Source: Massilia phyllostachyos (GTDB lineage Bacteria > Pseudomonadota > Gammaproteobacteria > Burkholderiales > Burkholderiaceae_D). Taken from it: a DNA stretch of 64,000 nucleotides. The notes under the pieces were generated by a model. That model saw only the letters and a list, made by a program, of their open reading frames with translations, had not been told where the DNA came from and searched no databases. Position numbers and translations under genes: made by a program. Where the stretch lies: the NCBI RefSeq assembly GCF_021044825.1, contig NZ_JAJNOC010000002.1, positions 1 through 64,000 of the forward strand, in the 5' to 3' direction. Shown one piece after another: positions 50,395-60,632 of the stretch. Numbering within the stretch: position 1 is the first letter of the stretch; each line of letters starts with the position of its first letter.

Positions 50395-51858
50395 TTACTT
50401 CAGGCTGCGCAGCGCCGCTTCCAGGCGGGGATAGCGGAACACGAAGCCTTCCCGCTCCAGCCGCGTGGGCGCCACGCGCTGGCCTTCCAGCAGCAGGTCG
50501 GCCTGTTCTCCCATCGCGAGACGCATCGGCCACCCCGGCGTCGGCACGAAGCTCGGCCGGCGCCAGACGCGCGCGGCGGTGCGGCTGAACTGCTTCTGCG
50601 TGACGGCCTCCGGCGCGGTGAAGTTGCTGGCGCCTACCGGCGGATCGCGCCGGGCCGCCGCGCGCCGCCAGCGGTGGGCCATGGCGCGCACCACGTCGTC
50701 CACGTGGATCCAGGACAGCCACTGGCGGCCGCCGCCGAGCGGACCGCCCAGGCCCAGCAGCACCGGCAGCAGCATCATCGGCAGCGCGCCGCCCATCCCC
50801 AGCACCAGGCCGAAGCGCATGGTCTCGACCCGCGTGCCCTGGCGCGCCGCGGCGCCGGCGGCGTCTTCCCATTCGCGGCACAGGGCCGACATGAACACCG
50901 GCTGCGGTGGGGCGGCTTCGTCGAGGGGAGTGTCGTCGCCGATGCGCTGGATGCCGTAGTAGCCGATGGCGGACGCCGACAGCAGCAGGAAGGGTTTACT
51001 CTCCAGCGTGCCGATCCAGTCGGCCAGCGCCTGGGTCAGGGCGACCCGGCTGCGGCGCAGCACTGCCTGGCGCCGCGCGCTCCAGCGCGGGCCGAGGATG
51101 CGGGCGCCGGCCAGGTTCACCACCACGTCGACCGGCGTGCCGGGCCCCAGTTCGTCGAGCGCCGCGATGCAGCGCACCCGGCCCTCGAACAGCCAGGCGG
51201 CCTGCCTGGGCTGGCGGCTCAGGGCGATCACCGCATGGCCGTCGGCCAGTAGCGCGCGCACCAGGTGCTGGCCGACGAAGCCGGTGGCGCCGGTCACCAG
51301 CACGGTGCGCGGTGTGGTATCGAAGCGGACCGCCTCCGCCGGCGCAGGTGCGCCGAGCCGGCCGAGGCGGCGCATGGCCAGCAGGTCGCGCAGCCCGGAC
51401 AGGACGACGCCCGCTCCGCACAGCGCCAGGAACACGCTCAGCCAGCCCTGCGGCTGCCACGCGAATCCGCTCGGCTGGGCCGCCCATGCCGGCAGCTGCA
51501 GCGCCAGCAGGGCGATGAAGGCGCCGCCGTTGATCGCCAGGACGGTGTGGGTGACCCGCTCGCTGGCCGGCAGCAGGCGGCTGCGGTCTTCCACCACGAA
51601 GTCCCACAGCGTCAGCCCGATCTCGAGCGCGAAAGCCGCCGCCAGCACCCCGGCCCACAGGCCATGCCACTCCCAGCCGGCCAGGCCGACGAACAGCAGG
51701 CCGTAGATGGCGGCGCGCAGCGCATGGATGCCCAGCTCGCGCCGGGCGCCGGGGCGCTGGGGCAGGGCTTCGGCGAATTCATGGTGATACAGCGTGTCGA
51801 AGGCGCCGAGGCAGCCCTGCACGGCCATCAGCTGCAGCGCCAGCAGGTGGGTGTTCAT
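50395..51858 (-). CDS. TIGR01777 epimerase fused to an N-terminal membrane domain
   Basis: 487 residues. Residues 1-175 hold about four to five hydrophobic segments with LGIHALRAAIYGLLFVGLAG and TLWDFVVEDRSRLLP. The NAD(P)-dependent part starts at about 185: TVLVTGATGFVGQHLVRALL, then NLAGARI, SASAIGYYGI and WIHVDDVVRAM, all TIGR01777 marks, and ends with FRYPRLEAALRSL. TIGR01777 proteins are usually soluble and about 300 residues, so the fused N-terminal membrane domain is unusual. It is the last gene of a coupled operon. Confidence 0.85.
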   Translation of the reverse strand: MNTHLLALQLMAVQGCLGAFDTLYHHEFAEALPQRPGARRELGIHALRAAIYGLLFVGLAGWEWHGLWAGVLAAAFALEIGLTLWDFVVEDRSRLLPASERVTHTVLAINGGAFIALLALQLPAWAAQPSGFAWQPQGWLSVFLALCGAGVVLSGLRDLLAMRRLGRLGAPAPAEAVRFDTTPRTVLVTGATGFVGQHLVRALLADGHAVIALSRQPRQAAWLFEGRVRCIAALDELGPGTPVDVVVNLAGARILGPRWSARRQAVLRRSRVALTQALADWIGTLESKPFLLLSASAIGYYGIQRIGDDTPLDEAAPPQPVFMSALCREWEDAAGAAARQGTRVETMRFGLVLGMGGALPMMLLPVLLGLGGPLGGGRQWLSWIHVDDVVRAMAHRWRRAAARRDPPVGASNFTAPEAVTQKQFSRTAARVWRRPSFVPTPGWPMRLAMGEQADLLLEGQRVAPTRLEREGFVFRYPRLEAALRSLK

Positions 51859-52319
51859 GCGCGCTCCCCGCCGACAAGGGCGACGGCGCGGTCGTAGCGC
51901 CAGAGCCAGAACAAGGGCGGCAGCATGGCGGCCAGCGCCAGCAGGTCGATCCAGACGTGCGGCCAGTAGCCGGCGCGCAGCGACACCAGCATGTCCTGCG
52001 GCGCCCACAGCAGCAGGCCGCCGGCCAGCCACAGCCAGATGCGCGCCTGGCGCAGGCGGTCGGCCAGGCGGATCAGGCCGATCATCCACAAGGCCATCAA
52101 CAGCACGGTCGGCCCGAACAGCGACAGCCACCAGGCCTGCATGCCGCGCGCCTGGTCAGGAGGATCGACTGGCCAGAAGGCGCTTGTGACGCCGGCGTGA
52201 TAGAGGTCGAACAGCGCGCTCGACGCCACCCACGGCAGCAGGCCGCCGACCAGCACGTGGAACGCCGCGACGGCGAGCAGCCAGCGGATCGCCCAGGTTC
52301 TTATTGGGCCTTGATTCAT
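51855..52319 (-). CDS. hypothetical membrane protein
   Basis: 154 residues starting MNQGPIRTWAIRWLLAVAAF, with four hydrophobic helices. Features are DPPDQARGMQAWWLSLFGPTV and GYWPHVWIDLLALAAMLPPLF. I know no function. Its start overlaps the stop of the DCC gene and its stop overlaps the start of the epimerase gene, each by 4 bases. An alternate ATG at 52331 would lengthen it by four residues. Confidence 0.72.
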   Translation of the reverse strand: MNQGPIRTWAIRWLLAVAAFHVLVGGLLPWVASSALFDLYHAGVTSAFWPVDPPDQARGMQAWWLSLFGPTVLLMALWMIGLIRLADRLRQARIWLWLAGGLLLWAPQDMLVSLRAGYWPHVWIDLLALAAMLPPLFWLWRYDRAVALVGGERA

Positions 52320-52750
52320 GGCGTTTTCCATGGTGTGTCCTCAATGCGATGCTTCAATTGGCAAACGCCGTCTTCGCAGCGCGGCGGCAGGCGATAGCCG
52401 AGCCAGCGCGACATCGTGTAGCGGTGACGGGCGAAGGCGCGGTAGGCCCAGGACAGGATCGGCCGCAGCCAGCGCAGGCGCAGCGGCCATACCAGCCACC
52501 CGCGGCCGACCAGCGTGTAGGCGGCCAGGATGCTGTCGATGCCCACCAGCAGGCGGCCGTCACGCGTGCGGGCGTGCGATTCGCGGTTCAGGGCCGCCAT
52601 GTCGACGCCGAGCGGCGCGGGGTCGAAGCCGGGGGCGGCGATGTCGGCGAAGGCCAGGCGTCCGGCGCCGTTCCAGGACTGCAGGCGCGCCATCTCGGTG
52701 GCGCAGAACGGGCAGCGGCCGTCGTAGTAGAGGGTGAGTTCGGCGCTCAT
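52316..52750 (-). CDS. DCC-family thiol-disulphide oxidoreductase (DUF393)
   Basis: 144 residues. LTLYYDGRCPFCATEMARL carries the DxxCxxC motif, and RLLVGIDSILAAYTLVGRGW is the family's second mark. A C-terminal helix YTMSRWLGYRLP and two more cysteines (C-E-D-G-V-C) end the protein. It overlaps the upstream regulator and the downstream gene by 4 bases each. The activity is inferred from the family. Confidence 0.87.
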   Translation of the reverse strand: MSAELTLYYDGRCPFCATEMARLQSWNGAGRLAFADIAAPGFDPAPLGVDMAALNRESHARTRDGRLLVGIDSILAAYTLVGRGWLVWPLRLRWLRPILSWAYRAFARHRYTMSRWLGYRLPPRCEDGVCQLKHRIEDTPWKTP

Positions 52751-53286
52751 GGGCGTTCCTTGGCGCCGGGCAGGAAGCGCGCCACCTTGCCGCCCATCTT
52801 GAGCATCTTCTGCAGGGTCTGCGGCGGCAGGCGCTGGTAGTCCTCGAAGGTGGCGCTGAACAGCTCGAGGAAGTCGAGCACCGCCTGCATGCGCGCCAGG
52901 GTGTCGTCTTCGAGCTCCTTGTCCTGCGAGCCTTCGATCGCGCATTCGCGCAGCAGGCTCAGGGTCGGGTCGATCTCGCGCCGCTTGCGCTCCTCGAGGA
53001 TGACGCGGAAGATTTCCCAGACGTCCTGCAGGGCCGTGAAGTGATCGCGCCGGTCGCCCATCACATGGCTCACGCGCACCAGCTTCCAGCTCTGCAGCTC
53101 CTTCAGGCTGTTGCTGACGTTGGAGCGCGCCACGCCCAGGGTCTCGACGATGTCGTCGGCGCTCAGCGGGCGCTCGGCGAGGTAGAGCAGGGCGTGGATC
53201 TGCGCCACCGTGCGGTTCACGCCCCAGCGCGTGCCCATCTCGCCCCAGTGCAGGACGAACTTCTGCGCGGTCGGACTCAGGTTCAT
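52747..53286 (-). CDS. GbsR/MarR-type transcriptional regulator
   Basis: 179 residues. The N-terminus FVLHWGEMGTRWGVNRTVAQIHALLYL is a GbsR mark. The helix-turn-helix is SADDIVETLGVARSNVSNSLKELQSWKLV. The C-terminal half is helical and acidic. It is first of four overlapping genes and has a perfect inverted repeat directly before its start, so self-control is expected. A GTG at 53295 is an alternative start. Confidence 0.87.
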   Translation of the reverse strand: MNLSPTAQKFVLHWGEMGTRWGVNRTVAQIHALLYLAERPLSADDIVETLGVARSNVSNSLKELQSWKLVRVSHVMGDRRDHFTALQDVWEIFRVILEERKRREIDPTLSLLRECAIEGSQDKELEDDTLARMQAVLDFLELFSATFEDYQRLPPQTLQKMLKMGGKVARFLPGAKERP

Positions 53287-53297
53287 TTTCTTCACTT

Positions 53298-53317
53298 ATT
53301 TCTGTTAATGCAGAAAT
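53298..53317. promoter_or_regulatory. operator palindrome before the GbsR/MarR gene
   Basis: ATTTCTG (53298-53304), TTAATG, CAGAAAT (53311-53317), a perfect 7-base inverted repeat 12 bases before the ATG at 53286. The AT-rich surroundings suit a promoter. It is the only such site near the operon. Confidence 0.55.
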
Positions 53318-53382
53318 TAAAGAACAAATTGAACGTGGAGTCAAGCTGCGTCCATCAAGGAGTAGAGCGGCTGGTGGTCTCG

Positions 53383-53814
53383 TCAGGCGGGCCTGGCGCG
53401 AGAGCCCTGATCCGGCGCCGTCCGTCGCAGCATCGGCAGGAAGCCGCCCGCGACCAGCCTGGCGCCGTCGAAGACCATGGGGCCGTCGCCGAACTGCATG
53501 CGCGGGTCCGATGTGACCTTGTCCATGCCGGCGTCGCGCGCGGCCTTGTCCGGCCACTCGACCCAGGACAGGACCACGGTCTCGTCGTCCTTCGCGCCGG
53601 CCGCACCGAAGAAGCTGGCGTACGATGCGGCCTCGCGGCGCGCGTCGGCGCCATGGTAGCTCGCGGCATCCGGCCCGCCTTCGTCGAGCCAGCATTCGGT
53701 CACGGCCAGCGCTCCGTGGTCCTTCAGCACATCCCACGAGATGCGCGCCAACGCCTCATAGGCAGCGCGGTTGGCGCGTGGAACCGGCGCCAGGAAGCAG
53801 TCGATATAGGCCAT
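53383..53814 (-). CDS. DUF1428 family protein
   Basis: 143 residues. It begins MAYIDCFLAPVPRANRAAYE and has ECWLDEG, VVLSWVEWPDKAARDAGMDKV and MVFDGARLVAGGF, all DUF1428 marks. The fold is a dimeric alpha/beta barrel. Function is unknown. It is 26 bases after the cytochrome gene's stop, on the same strand. Confidence 0.88.
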   Translation of the reverse strand: MAYIDCFLAPVPRANRAAYEALARISWDVLKDHGALAVTECWLDEGGPDAASYHGADARREAASYASFFGAAGAKDDETVVLSWVEWPDKAARDAGMDKVTSDPRMQFGDGPMVFDGARLVAGGFLPMLRRTAPDQGSRARPA

Positions 53815-53840
53815 GTCATCCTCCCGGATTGGATAACGCT

Positions 53841-55100
53841 TCAGTCGAGCGGCACGCTGCGCCAGCGGTTGACTTCCGGCGTGCCGACCGGCGGCGCCGC
53901 GTTGCCCCAGCTGGCGCGCACATAGGTCAGCACGGCGGCGACCTGGGCGTCGTTCAGCTCGTGGCTGTAGGGCGGCATGCCGTAGGGGCGCGGGTTACCC
54001 GCGGTGCCGGGCGGGAAGCCGCCGTTCAGGATCATGCGGATGGCGTTGACGGCGGGCGTGAGGGTGACGGCGCGGTTGCCGGCGAGCGGCGGATAGGCGG
54101 GTGATTTGCCCTTGCCGTCGGCGCCGTGGCAGTCCACGCAATGCGTCGTGTACAGGCGCCGGCCTTCGGCCAGCAGCTGCTCGCCGGCCAGCTGGAATTC
54201 CGCAGGCGCCGGCGCCGCGCTGCCGGGGAGCGACTTCAGGTAGGTGGCCATCGCGCCGACGTCGTCCAGGTTCAGGTGCTGCAGGCTGCGCGCGACCACC
54301 TCGGCCATCGGGCCGGTGGCGCTGCCGCGCGGCGAGACGCCCGTGTGCAGCAGGGCCACGATGTGCGCCCGGTCCCAGTCGCCCAGGCCCGCTTCGCCCT
54401 GGGCGGTGAGCGAGGGCGCGTACCAGCCGATGGTCGGGATCAGGCCGCCCGAGAGCGTGTCTCCGCTGGCGCCGAGGCGGTTGCGGCTGCTGTGGCAGGC
54501 GCTGCAATGGCCCAGGCCTTCGACCAGGTAGGCGCCGCGGTTCCACTCGGCGCCGCGCGCGGGTTCGGGCGTGAATACGGCGGGCTTGAAGTAGAGCAGG
54601 CGCCAGCCGGCCAGCACCGCTTGCTGGTTGTAGGGGAAGTCCAGCTCGTGCGGCTGGTTGGGGCGGCGCTGCGGCGGCAGGCTGCGCAGGAACGCATACA
54701 GCGCATCCGAATCGGCGCGCGATACCTTGGTGTAGTTGGTGTAGGGGAAGGCCGGATACAGCAGGCGGCCGTCGATCGACTTCCCGTTGTGCAGGGCGTT
54801 CCAGAAATCGTCGGCGCTCCAGCGGCCGATGCCGGTGTCCGTGTCCGGCGTGAGGTTGGGGCCGTAGAGGCGGCCGAAGGGCGTGTCGAGCGCGCGGCCG
54901 CCGGCATATTCAGGTCCACCGCGCGCGGTGTGGCAGGCCACGCAGTCGCCGGCGCGCGCAAGGTAGGCGCCGCGCGCGATGTTGTCCGGCGTGGGCGCCC
55001 AGGCCGCGGGCGAGCTGGCGGCGACGAATTCTTCGCGCGGCCAGGCGAGGGCGACGCCGGCGAGAACGGCGACGAGGAGGGCGATCAGGATTTTCTTCAT
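53841..55100 (-). CDS. tri-haem cytochrome c, dehydrogenase subunit type
   Basis: 419 residues. A membrane-type signal (1-20) is followed by three CxxCH haem sites: C53-VA-C56-H57, C199-SA-C202-H203 and C321-VD-C324-H325, with later axial methionines (GMPPYSH). The layout is that of the cytochrome subunit of membrane alcohol, gluconate and sorbitol dehydrogenases. No dehydrogenase subunit is next to it. It overlaps the upstream cytochrome gene by 4 bases. Confidence 0.9.
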   Translation of the reverse strand: MKKILIALLVAVLAGVALAWPREEFVAASSPAAWAPTPDNIARGAYLARAGDCVACHTARGGPEYAGGRALDTPFGRLYGPNLTPDTDTGIGRWSADDFWNALHNGKSIDGRLLYPAFPYTNYTKVSRADSDALYAFLRSLPPQRRPNQPHELDFPYNQQAVLAGWRLLYFKPAVFTPEPARGAEWNRGAYLVEGLGHCSACHSSRNRLGASGDTLSGGLIPTIGWYAPSLTAQGEAGLGDWDRAHIVALLHTGVSPRGSATGPMAEVVARSLQHLNLDDVGAMATYLKSLPGSAAPAPAEFQLAGEQLLAEGRRLYTTHCVDCHGADGKGKSPAYPPLAGNRAVTLTPAVNAIRMILNGGFPPGTAGNPRPYGMPPYSHELNDAQVAAVLTYVRASWGNAAPPVGTPEVNRWRSVPLD

Positions 55101-55819
55101 GGCTGGCCCTCCGGGGCGCTGCCGCAGGCCAGCGGCAGCGGGCGCGCAATGCTGCTCGCCGGCCGCGGGTCGTTCGGCGCCGGCTGGCTGGCCAGGTAGC
55201 TCGAGACGGCGTTCACTTCTTCCAGCGACAGGCGCGCCGTGATCTCGGCCATGCAGTCGGGCGCGTGGGCGCGCCGCGCACCGTTGCGCCAGGCGCCGAA
55301 CTGGGCGTTCAGGTAGTCGCGCGGGAGGCCGAGCAGGCCGGGGATCGCGGGCTCGACGCCGGTCAGCTTCTGGCCGTGGCAGGCCACGCAGGCCGGGATC
55401 TTGCGCGCGCTGTCGCCCTGCATGGCCAGCTGGCGGCCGCGCTCCAGCACCTGCGGCGCGACGCCGCTTGCCTGCGCCGCGTGCGCACTCGGCGGCTGGG
55501 CTGCGAAGTGGGCGGCGATCTCGCGCAGGTAGGGGTCGGGCAGGTGGTCGACCAGGTAGGTCATCAGGGGATACTGGCGCCGGCCTTCGCGGAAGTTGCG
55601 CAGCTGGTTATACAGATAGCCGGCCGGCTTGCCGCCGATGCGCGGGAAGTAGCTGTCGTTGACCGGGTTGCCCTGCGCATCGAAGCGCGCGTGGCAGGAG
55701 GCGCAGGCCAGCAGGCGCTGGGCCAGGGTGTCGGGGACTGTGGGCGATGGGGCGACCTGGGCCTGGACGGCGGAGGTGGCCAGGCACAGCGCAACAGCGA
55801 GCTTGCGAAGATGCGGCAT
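55097..55819 (-). CDS. di-haem cytochrome c, c4-like
   Basis: 240 residues. A signal peptide ends AVQAQ (about residue 21). Two haem sites, C39-AS-C42-H43 and C144-VA-C147-H148, lie in similar halves, each with a PxxxG-type turn (FPRIGGKPAGYLYNQLRNF). This is the c4 plan. It likely passes electrons from the following tri-haem protein to an oxidase. Its start at 55819 is supported by the signal. Confidence 0.88.
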   Translation of the reverse strand: MPHLRKLAVALCLATSAVQAQVAPSPTVPDTLAQRLLACASCHARFDAQGNPVNDSYFPRIGGKPAGYLYNQLRNFREGRRQYPLMTYLVDHLPDPYLREIAAHFAAQPPSAHAAQASGVAPQVLERGRQLAMQGDSARKIPACVACHGQKLTGVEPAIPGLLGLPRDYLNAQFGAWRNGARRAHAPDCMAEITARLSLEEVNAVSSYLASQPAPNDPRPASSIARPLPLACGSAPEGQP

Positions 55820-55890
55820 GGAGCGACCCGGGAGTGGCGATGCCGGAATGATAACGCGGATGGGTCCGCTAGTCTTGCTGCACCGCACTT

Positions 55891-56012
55891 GTAGGGTGGT
55901 CGGCTTTGCCGGCCGCGCGTTCAAATACACGGTGAGAGCCGGCGCATCGTCCATGTATATGCTGGTTGAACGCGCGGGTAGAGGACCGCGGGGCCGCCCG
56001 GGCCCACGCTAC
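55891..56012. repeat. GTAGGGTG-type repeat, element C copy 3
   Basis: It begins GTAGGGTGGTCGGC, with a hairpin CGGC/GCCG around TTT, then CGCGCGTTCAAATA and a second GGTTGAACGCGCGGG block. It ends in CCCACGCTAC, which passes directly into element A copy 3. The same joint is seen at 153-162 beside copy 1. Confidence 0.6.
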
Positions 56013-56117
56013 GAGTGTGTGAAAAATTCGTCCATGGCTGCGTTGCCTCGTCTCGCCGTACGAGTGTACTGTCTTCGACTCGGCGCCTTGCCACAGCCGT
56101 TTTTTCACACCCTCTAC
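56009..56117. repeat. palindromic repeat element A, copy 3
   Basis: A 109-bp copy like 159-267, with ends CTACGAGTGTGTGAAAAA and TTTTTTCACACCCTCTAC. The inner arm has CCATGGC and GCCACAG, with two mismatches compared with the other copies. Its CTA at 56114-56116 gives the TAG stop of the exonuclease gene. Confidence 0.88.
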
Positions 56118-56776
56118 GACGCTTTTCGGGGTGGCAACGGAGTTTTGTCTTCCACCGGCGGATTCGCACGCCAGTGGCGGTACAGGCGCAGCGACACGTG
56201 CGCATCGTCCGCCGCATACAGCAGCTGCTTCTCGCTCAGCTGCGGCAAGGCCCAGTTGGTGGTGGTGATGCGGCGCGATTTCTGCAGGTGCTGGCCGAAG
56301 AAGCGCGCCACCGCCGTCTTGGCGCCGAGGGTATTGCGTTCGCCGCGCCGGCGCAGGGCGGTGGCGAGGTCGAGCACGTTGCGGGTCTCGATGCCGAGCT
56401 TGGCGCGCAGGCGCTTGAGGTCGTCGCCGAGGCCGAAGCCGACCTTCAGGATGTCGTTCGATTCCAGCACCGGCTTCAGCACCTCGATCAGGTGCGGCGC
56501 CTGGGTGGCGAGGCCGGCCTTGGCGCCGATCTGGAACAGCCAGGCGTGGTCGTCGGTCGCAAGCTGCACCAGGTGCGGCCCGGTCGAGACTTCGCCCTTC
56601 ATGAAGGTGGGCTTGGATTCGGTGTCGAAGCCGATCACGTCGGCCTGCGACAGGGCCGCCAGGGCCTCGGCCGCATCCTGCGGCGTGCGCACCAGGCGCA
56701 CGTTCGACAGCGCGAGGCCAGGGTAGGGCGCGAGCCCGTCGTCCGGCGCGCCCTCCAGCGGCTCCGCTACGCTCAC
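56114..56776 (-). CDS. 3'-5' exonuclease, DEDDy type
   Basis: 220 residues. The acidic motifs are DVIGFDTESKPTF (ExoI), GFGLGDDLKRL (ExoII) and YAADDAHVSLRLY (ExoIII, Y-x3-D), the RNase D/WRN-like plan. It starts with GTG overlapping the stop of proQ. There is no HRDC domain, so it is probably not RNase D itself. The stop is provided by element A. Confidence 0.88.
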   Translation of the reverse strand: MSVAEPLEGAPDDGLAPYPGLALSNVRLVRTPQDAAEALAALSQADVIGFDTESKPTFMKGEVSTGPHLVQLATDDHAWLFQIGAKAGLATQAPHLIEVLKPVLESNDILKVGFGLGDDLKRLRAKLGIETRNVLDLATALRRRGERNTLGAKTAVARFFGQHLQKSRRITTTNWALPQLSEKQLLYAADDAHVSLRLYRHWRANPPVEDKTPLPPRKAS

Positions 56777-57318
56777 TGGCGCGAGAACTTGTTGGCGAGA
56801 GCCTGCAGCTTTTCCTGGCGCTGGCGGGCCGCTTCCTCGGCAGCGGCGGCGTCGCGCTCGGCCTTCTTGCGCTCGGCTTCCTTCTTGAAGCGTTGCTGCA
56901 GTTGTTCCTTGGCGTGCAGGCGGTGGGTGTCGGTCACTTCGGCGCCGGCGGCGCCGTCGAGGTCGAAGCGCACCTTGGCTTTTTCCATGGCGCGCAGGTA
57001 GCGCATCGAACCGGTGTGGATGCCGAGCGCCGCGCGCATGGTCTTGCGGTCGAGGCCGGGCATGCGCGCCAGCAGCTGCTTGTCGATGCCGATGGCCAGC
57101 GGCAGGCAGTCGCGGAAGGCCGGGAACTCCTGCTGCAGCTGCTTGAGCAGCGCGCGCGCCGACTGGGCCGGCGCGGCCGGGGCGGCAGCGGCTGGTGCAG
57201 ATGCGGCAGCCGGTGCGGCGGCGCTTTCCTGGGCCTGCGGCGTGTCTGGAGTTTCAGGAGTGGCAGGAGCGGCGATGTCGCCCGGCTCGGCAGCGGAAAT
57301 GGTATTCATTGACTTCAT
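56773..57318 (-). CDS. proQ: ProQ/FinO-family RNA chaperone
   Basis: 181 residues. A long Pro/Ala-rich N-terminus (1-50) is followed by the FinO domain (about 52-125) with ALLKQLQQEFPAFRDCLPLAIGI and RKTMRAALGIHTGSMRYL. A basic helical C-terminus (AKEQLQQRFKKEAERKKAE) follows. It binds structured small RNAs. It has two possible starts (57318 or 57309). It is coupled to the exonuclease gene, an interesting RNA-related pair. Confidence 0.87.
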   Translation of the reverse strand: MKSMNTISAAEPGDIAAPATPETPDTPQAQESAAAPAAASAPAAAAPAAPAQSARALLKQLQQEFPAFRDCLPLAIGIDKQLLARMPGLDRKTMRAALGIHTGSMRYLRAMEKAKVRFDLDGAAGAEVTDTHRLHAKEQLQQRFKKEAERKKAERDAAAAEEAARQRQEKLQALANKFSRQ

Positions 57319-57893
57319 GGTAAGAACGGGAATGCGAAGGATAGCACGGCGCCCGTACGCCAGTGCGGGCCGTATTGTACTTGTTCCAATCAAAACGGGA
57401 GCGCGTCAGGAGAGCAGGCGGCTCTTCACGCGCGCGCGCCCGCGAAATCGTGTATGATCCGCCCCTTGCCTTGCGCACGGCTTGTGCCGTCGCAATCGTG
57501 CCGGCCTCGGGGATGGTGGGCGTCACGGTGCTGTCATATTCAGGCTGCTTATATCCATTATCGGATATTTCAATTATCACCAAAACTTGCAATGCGGCAT
57601 AATATCGCCTTTCCGATTGTTCTCCCCTGAACAAACAGATGCAAGCCCGTTTCATCCGACGGGCTTTTTTTCGTTCCGACATGCACAACGTGACTTTGAC
57701 CACCCGCAGTTCCTGTTTCTCGCGCCGACCCTGTCCCTCGACGGGCGGCCCCGGGGAATTGCTGCTTGAAGTCCGCCTGTCCGCCCTCAGCTAGGGCCAC
57801 TTCCGTTCCCCTTCACCCGGACCCGCCCGCGGGTCCCGCTGGATTATTGACTTCGCAGGCGCGCCGTTCGCCTCGACTGGAGAGAGCTTCACT
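57319..57893 (+). promoter_or_regulatory. long intergenic leader before rpoD
   Basis: 575 bases without a supported gene. A -10-like TATGAT follows the GC-rich stretch at about 57450. A second candidate promoter has TTATCA and CATAAT 18 bases apart (about 57575-57604). A perfect terminator then stands at 57644-57671, well before rpoD. Past it lies an inverted pair near 57819-57836. So a short transcript is expected to end inside the leader, and rpoD needs either read-through or its own promoter after 57671. Confidence 0.5.
57644..57671 (+). terminator. rho-independent terminator inside the rpoD leader
   Basis: Perfect arms AGCCCGT (57644-57650) and ACGGGCT (57659-57665) around an 8-base loop, followed by a T run through 57671. 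It is oriented towards rpoD, 222 bases before its start. No coding region upstream on this strand would need it, so a small RNA or attenuator is possible. Confidence 0.88.
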
Positions 57894-60578
<2,685 letters not shown>

Positions 60579-60595
60579 TTTTTTACCGGTTGGTC

Positions 60596-60628
60596 AAAAA
60601 CGCCGCCTCATTCTCGGGCGGCGTTTTT
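60596..60628. terminator. rpoD terminator, bidirectional
   Basis: AAAAACGCCGCC and GGCGGCGTTTTT, twelve-base arms with a 9-base loop. It is 18 bases past the rpoD stop. The IS1595 element inserted just beyond it, its target duplication TTTTATTT (60625-60632) starting inside the T-run, so the terminator itself stays whole. Confidence 0.93.
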
Positions 60629-60632
60629 ATTT

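Noticed and set aside
159..56117. The repeated elements as a CRISPR array
   Set aside because: Copies are single and tens of kilobases apart, each much longer than a CRISPR repeat, with no spacers or cas genes.
57482..57769. 95-residue frame in the rpoD leader
   Set aside because: It reads through a perfect terminator, and its composition is not protein-like.
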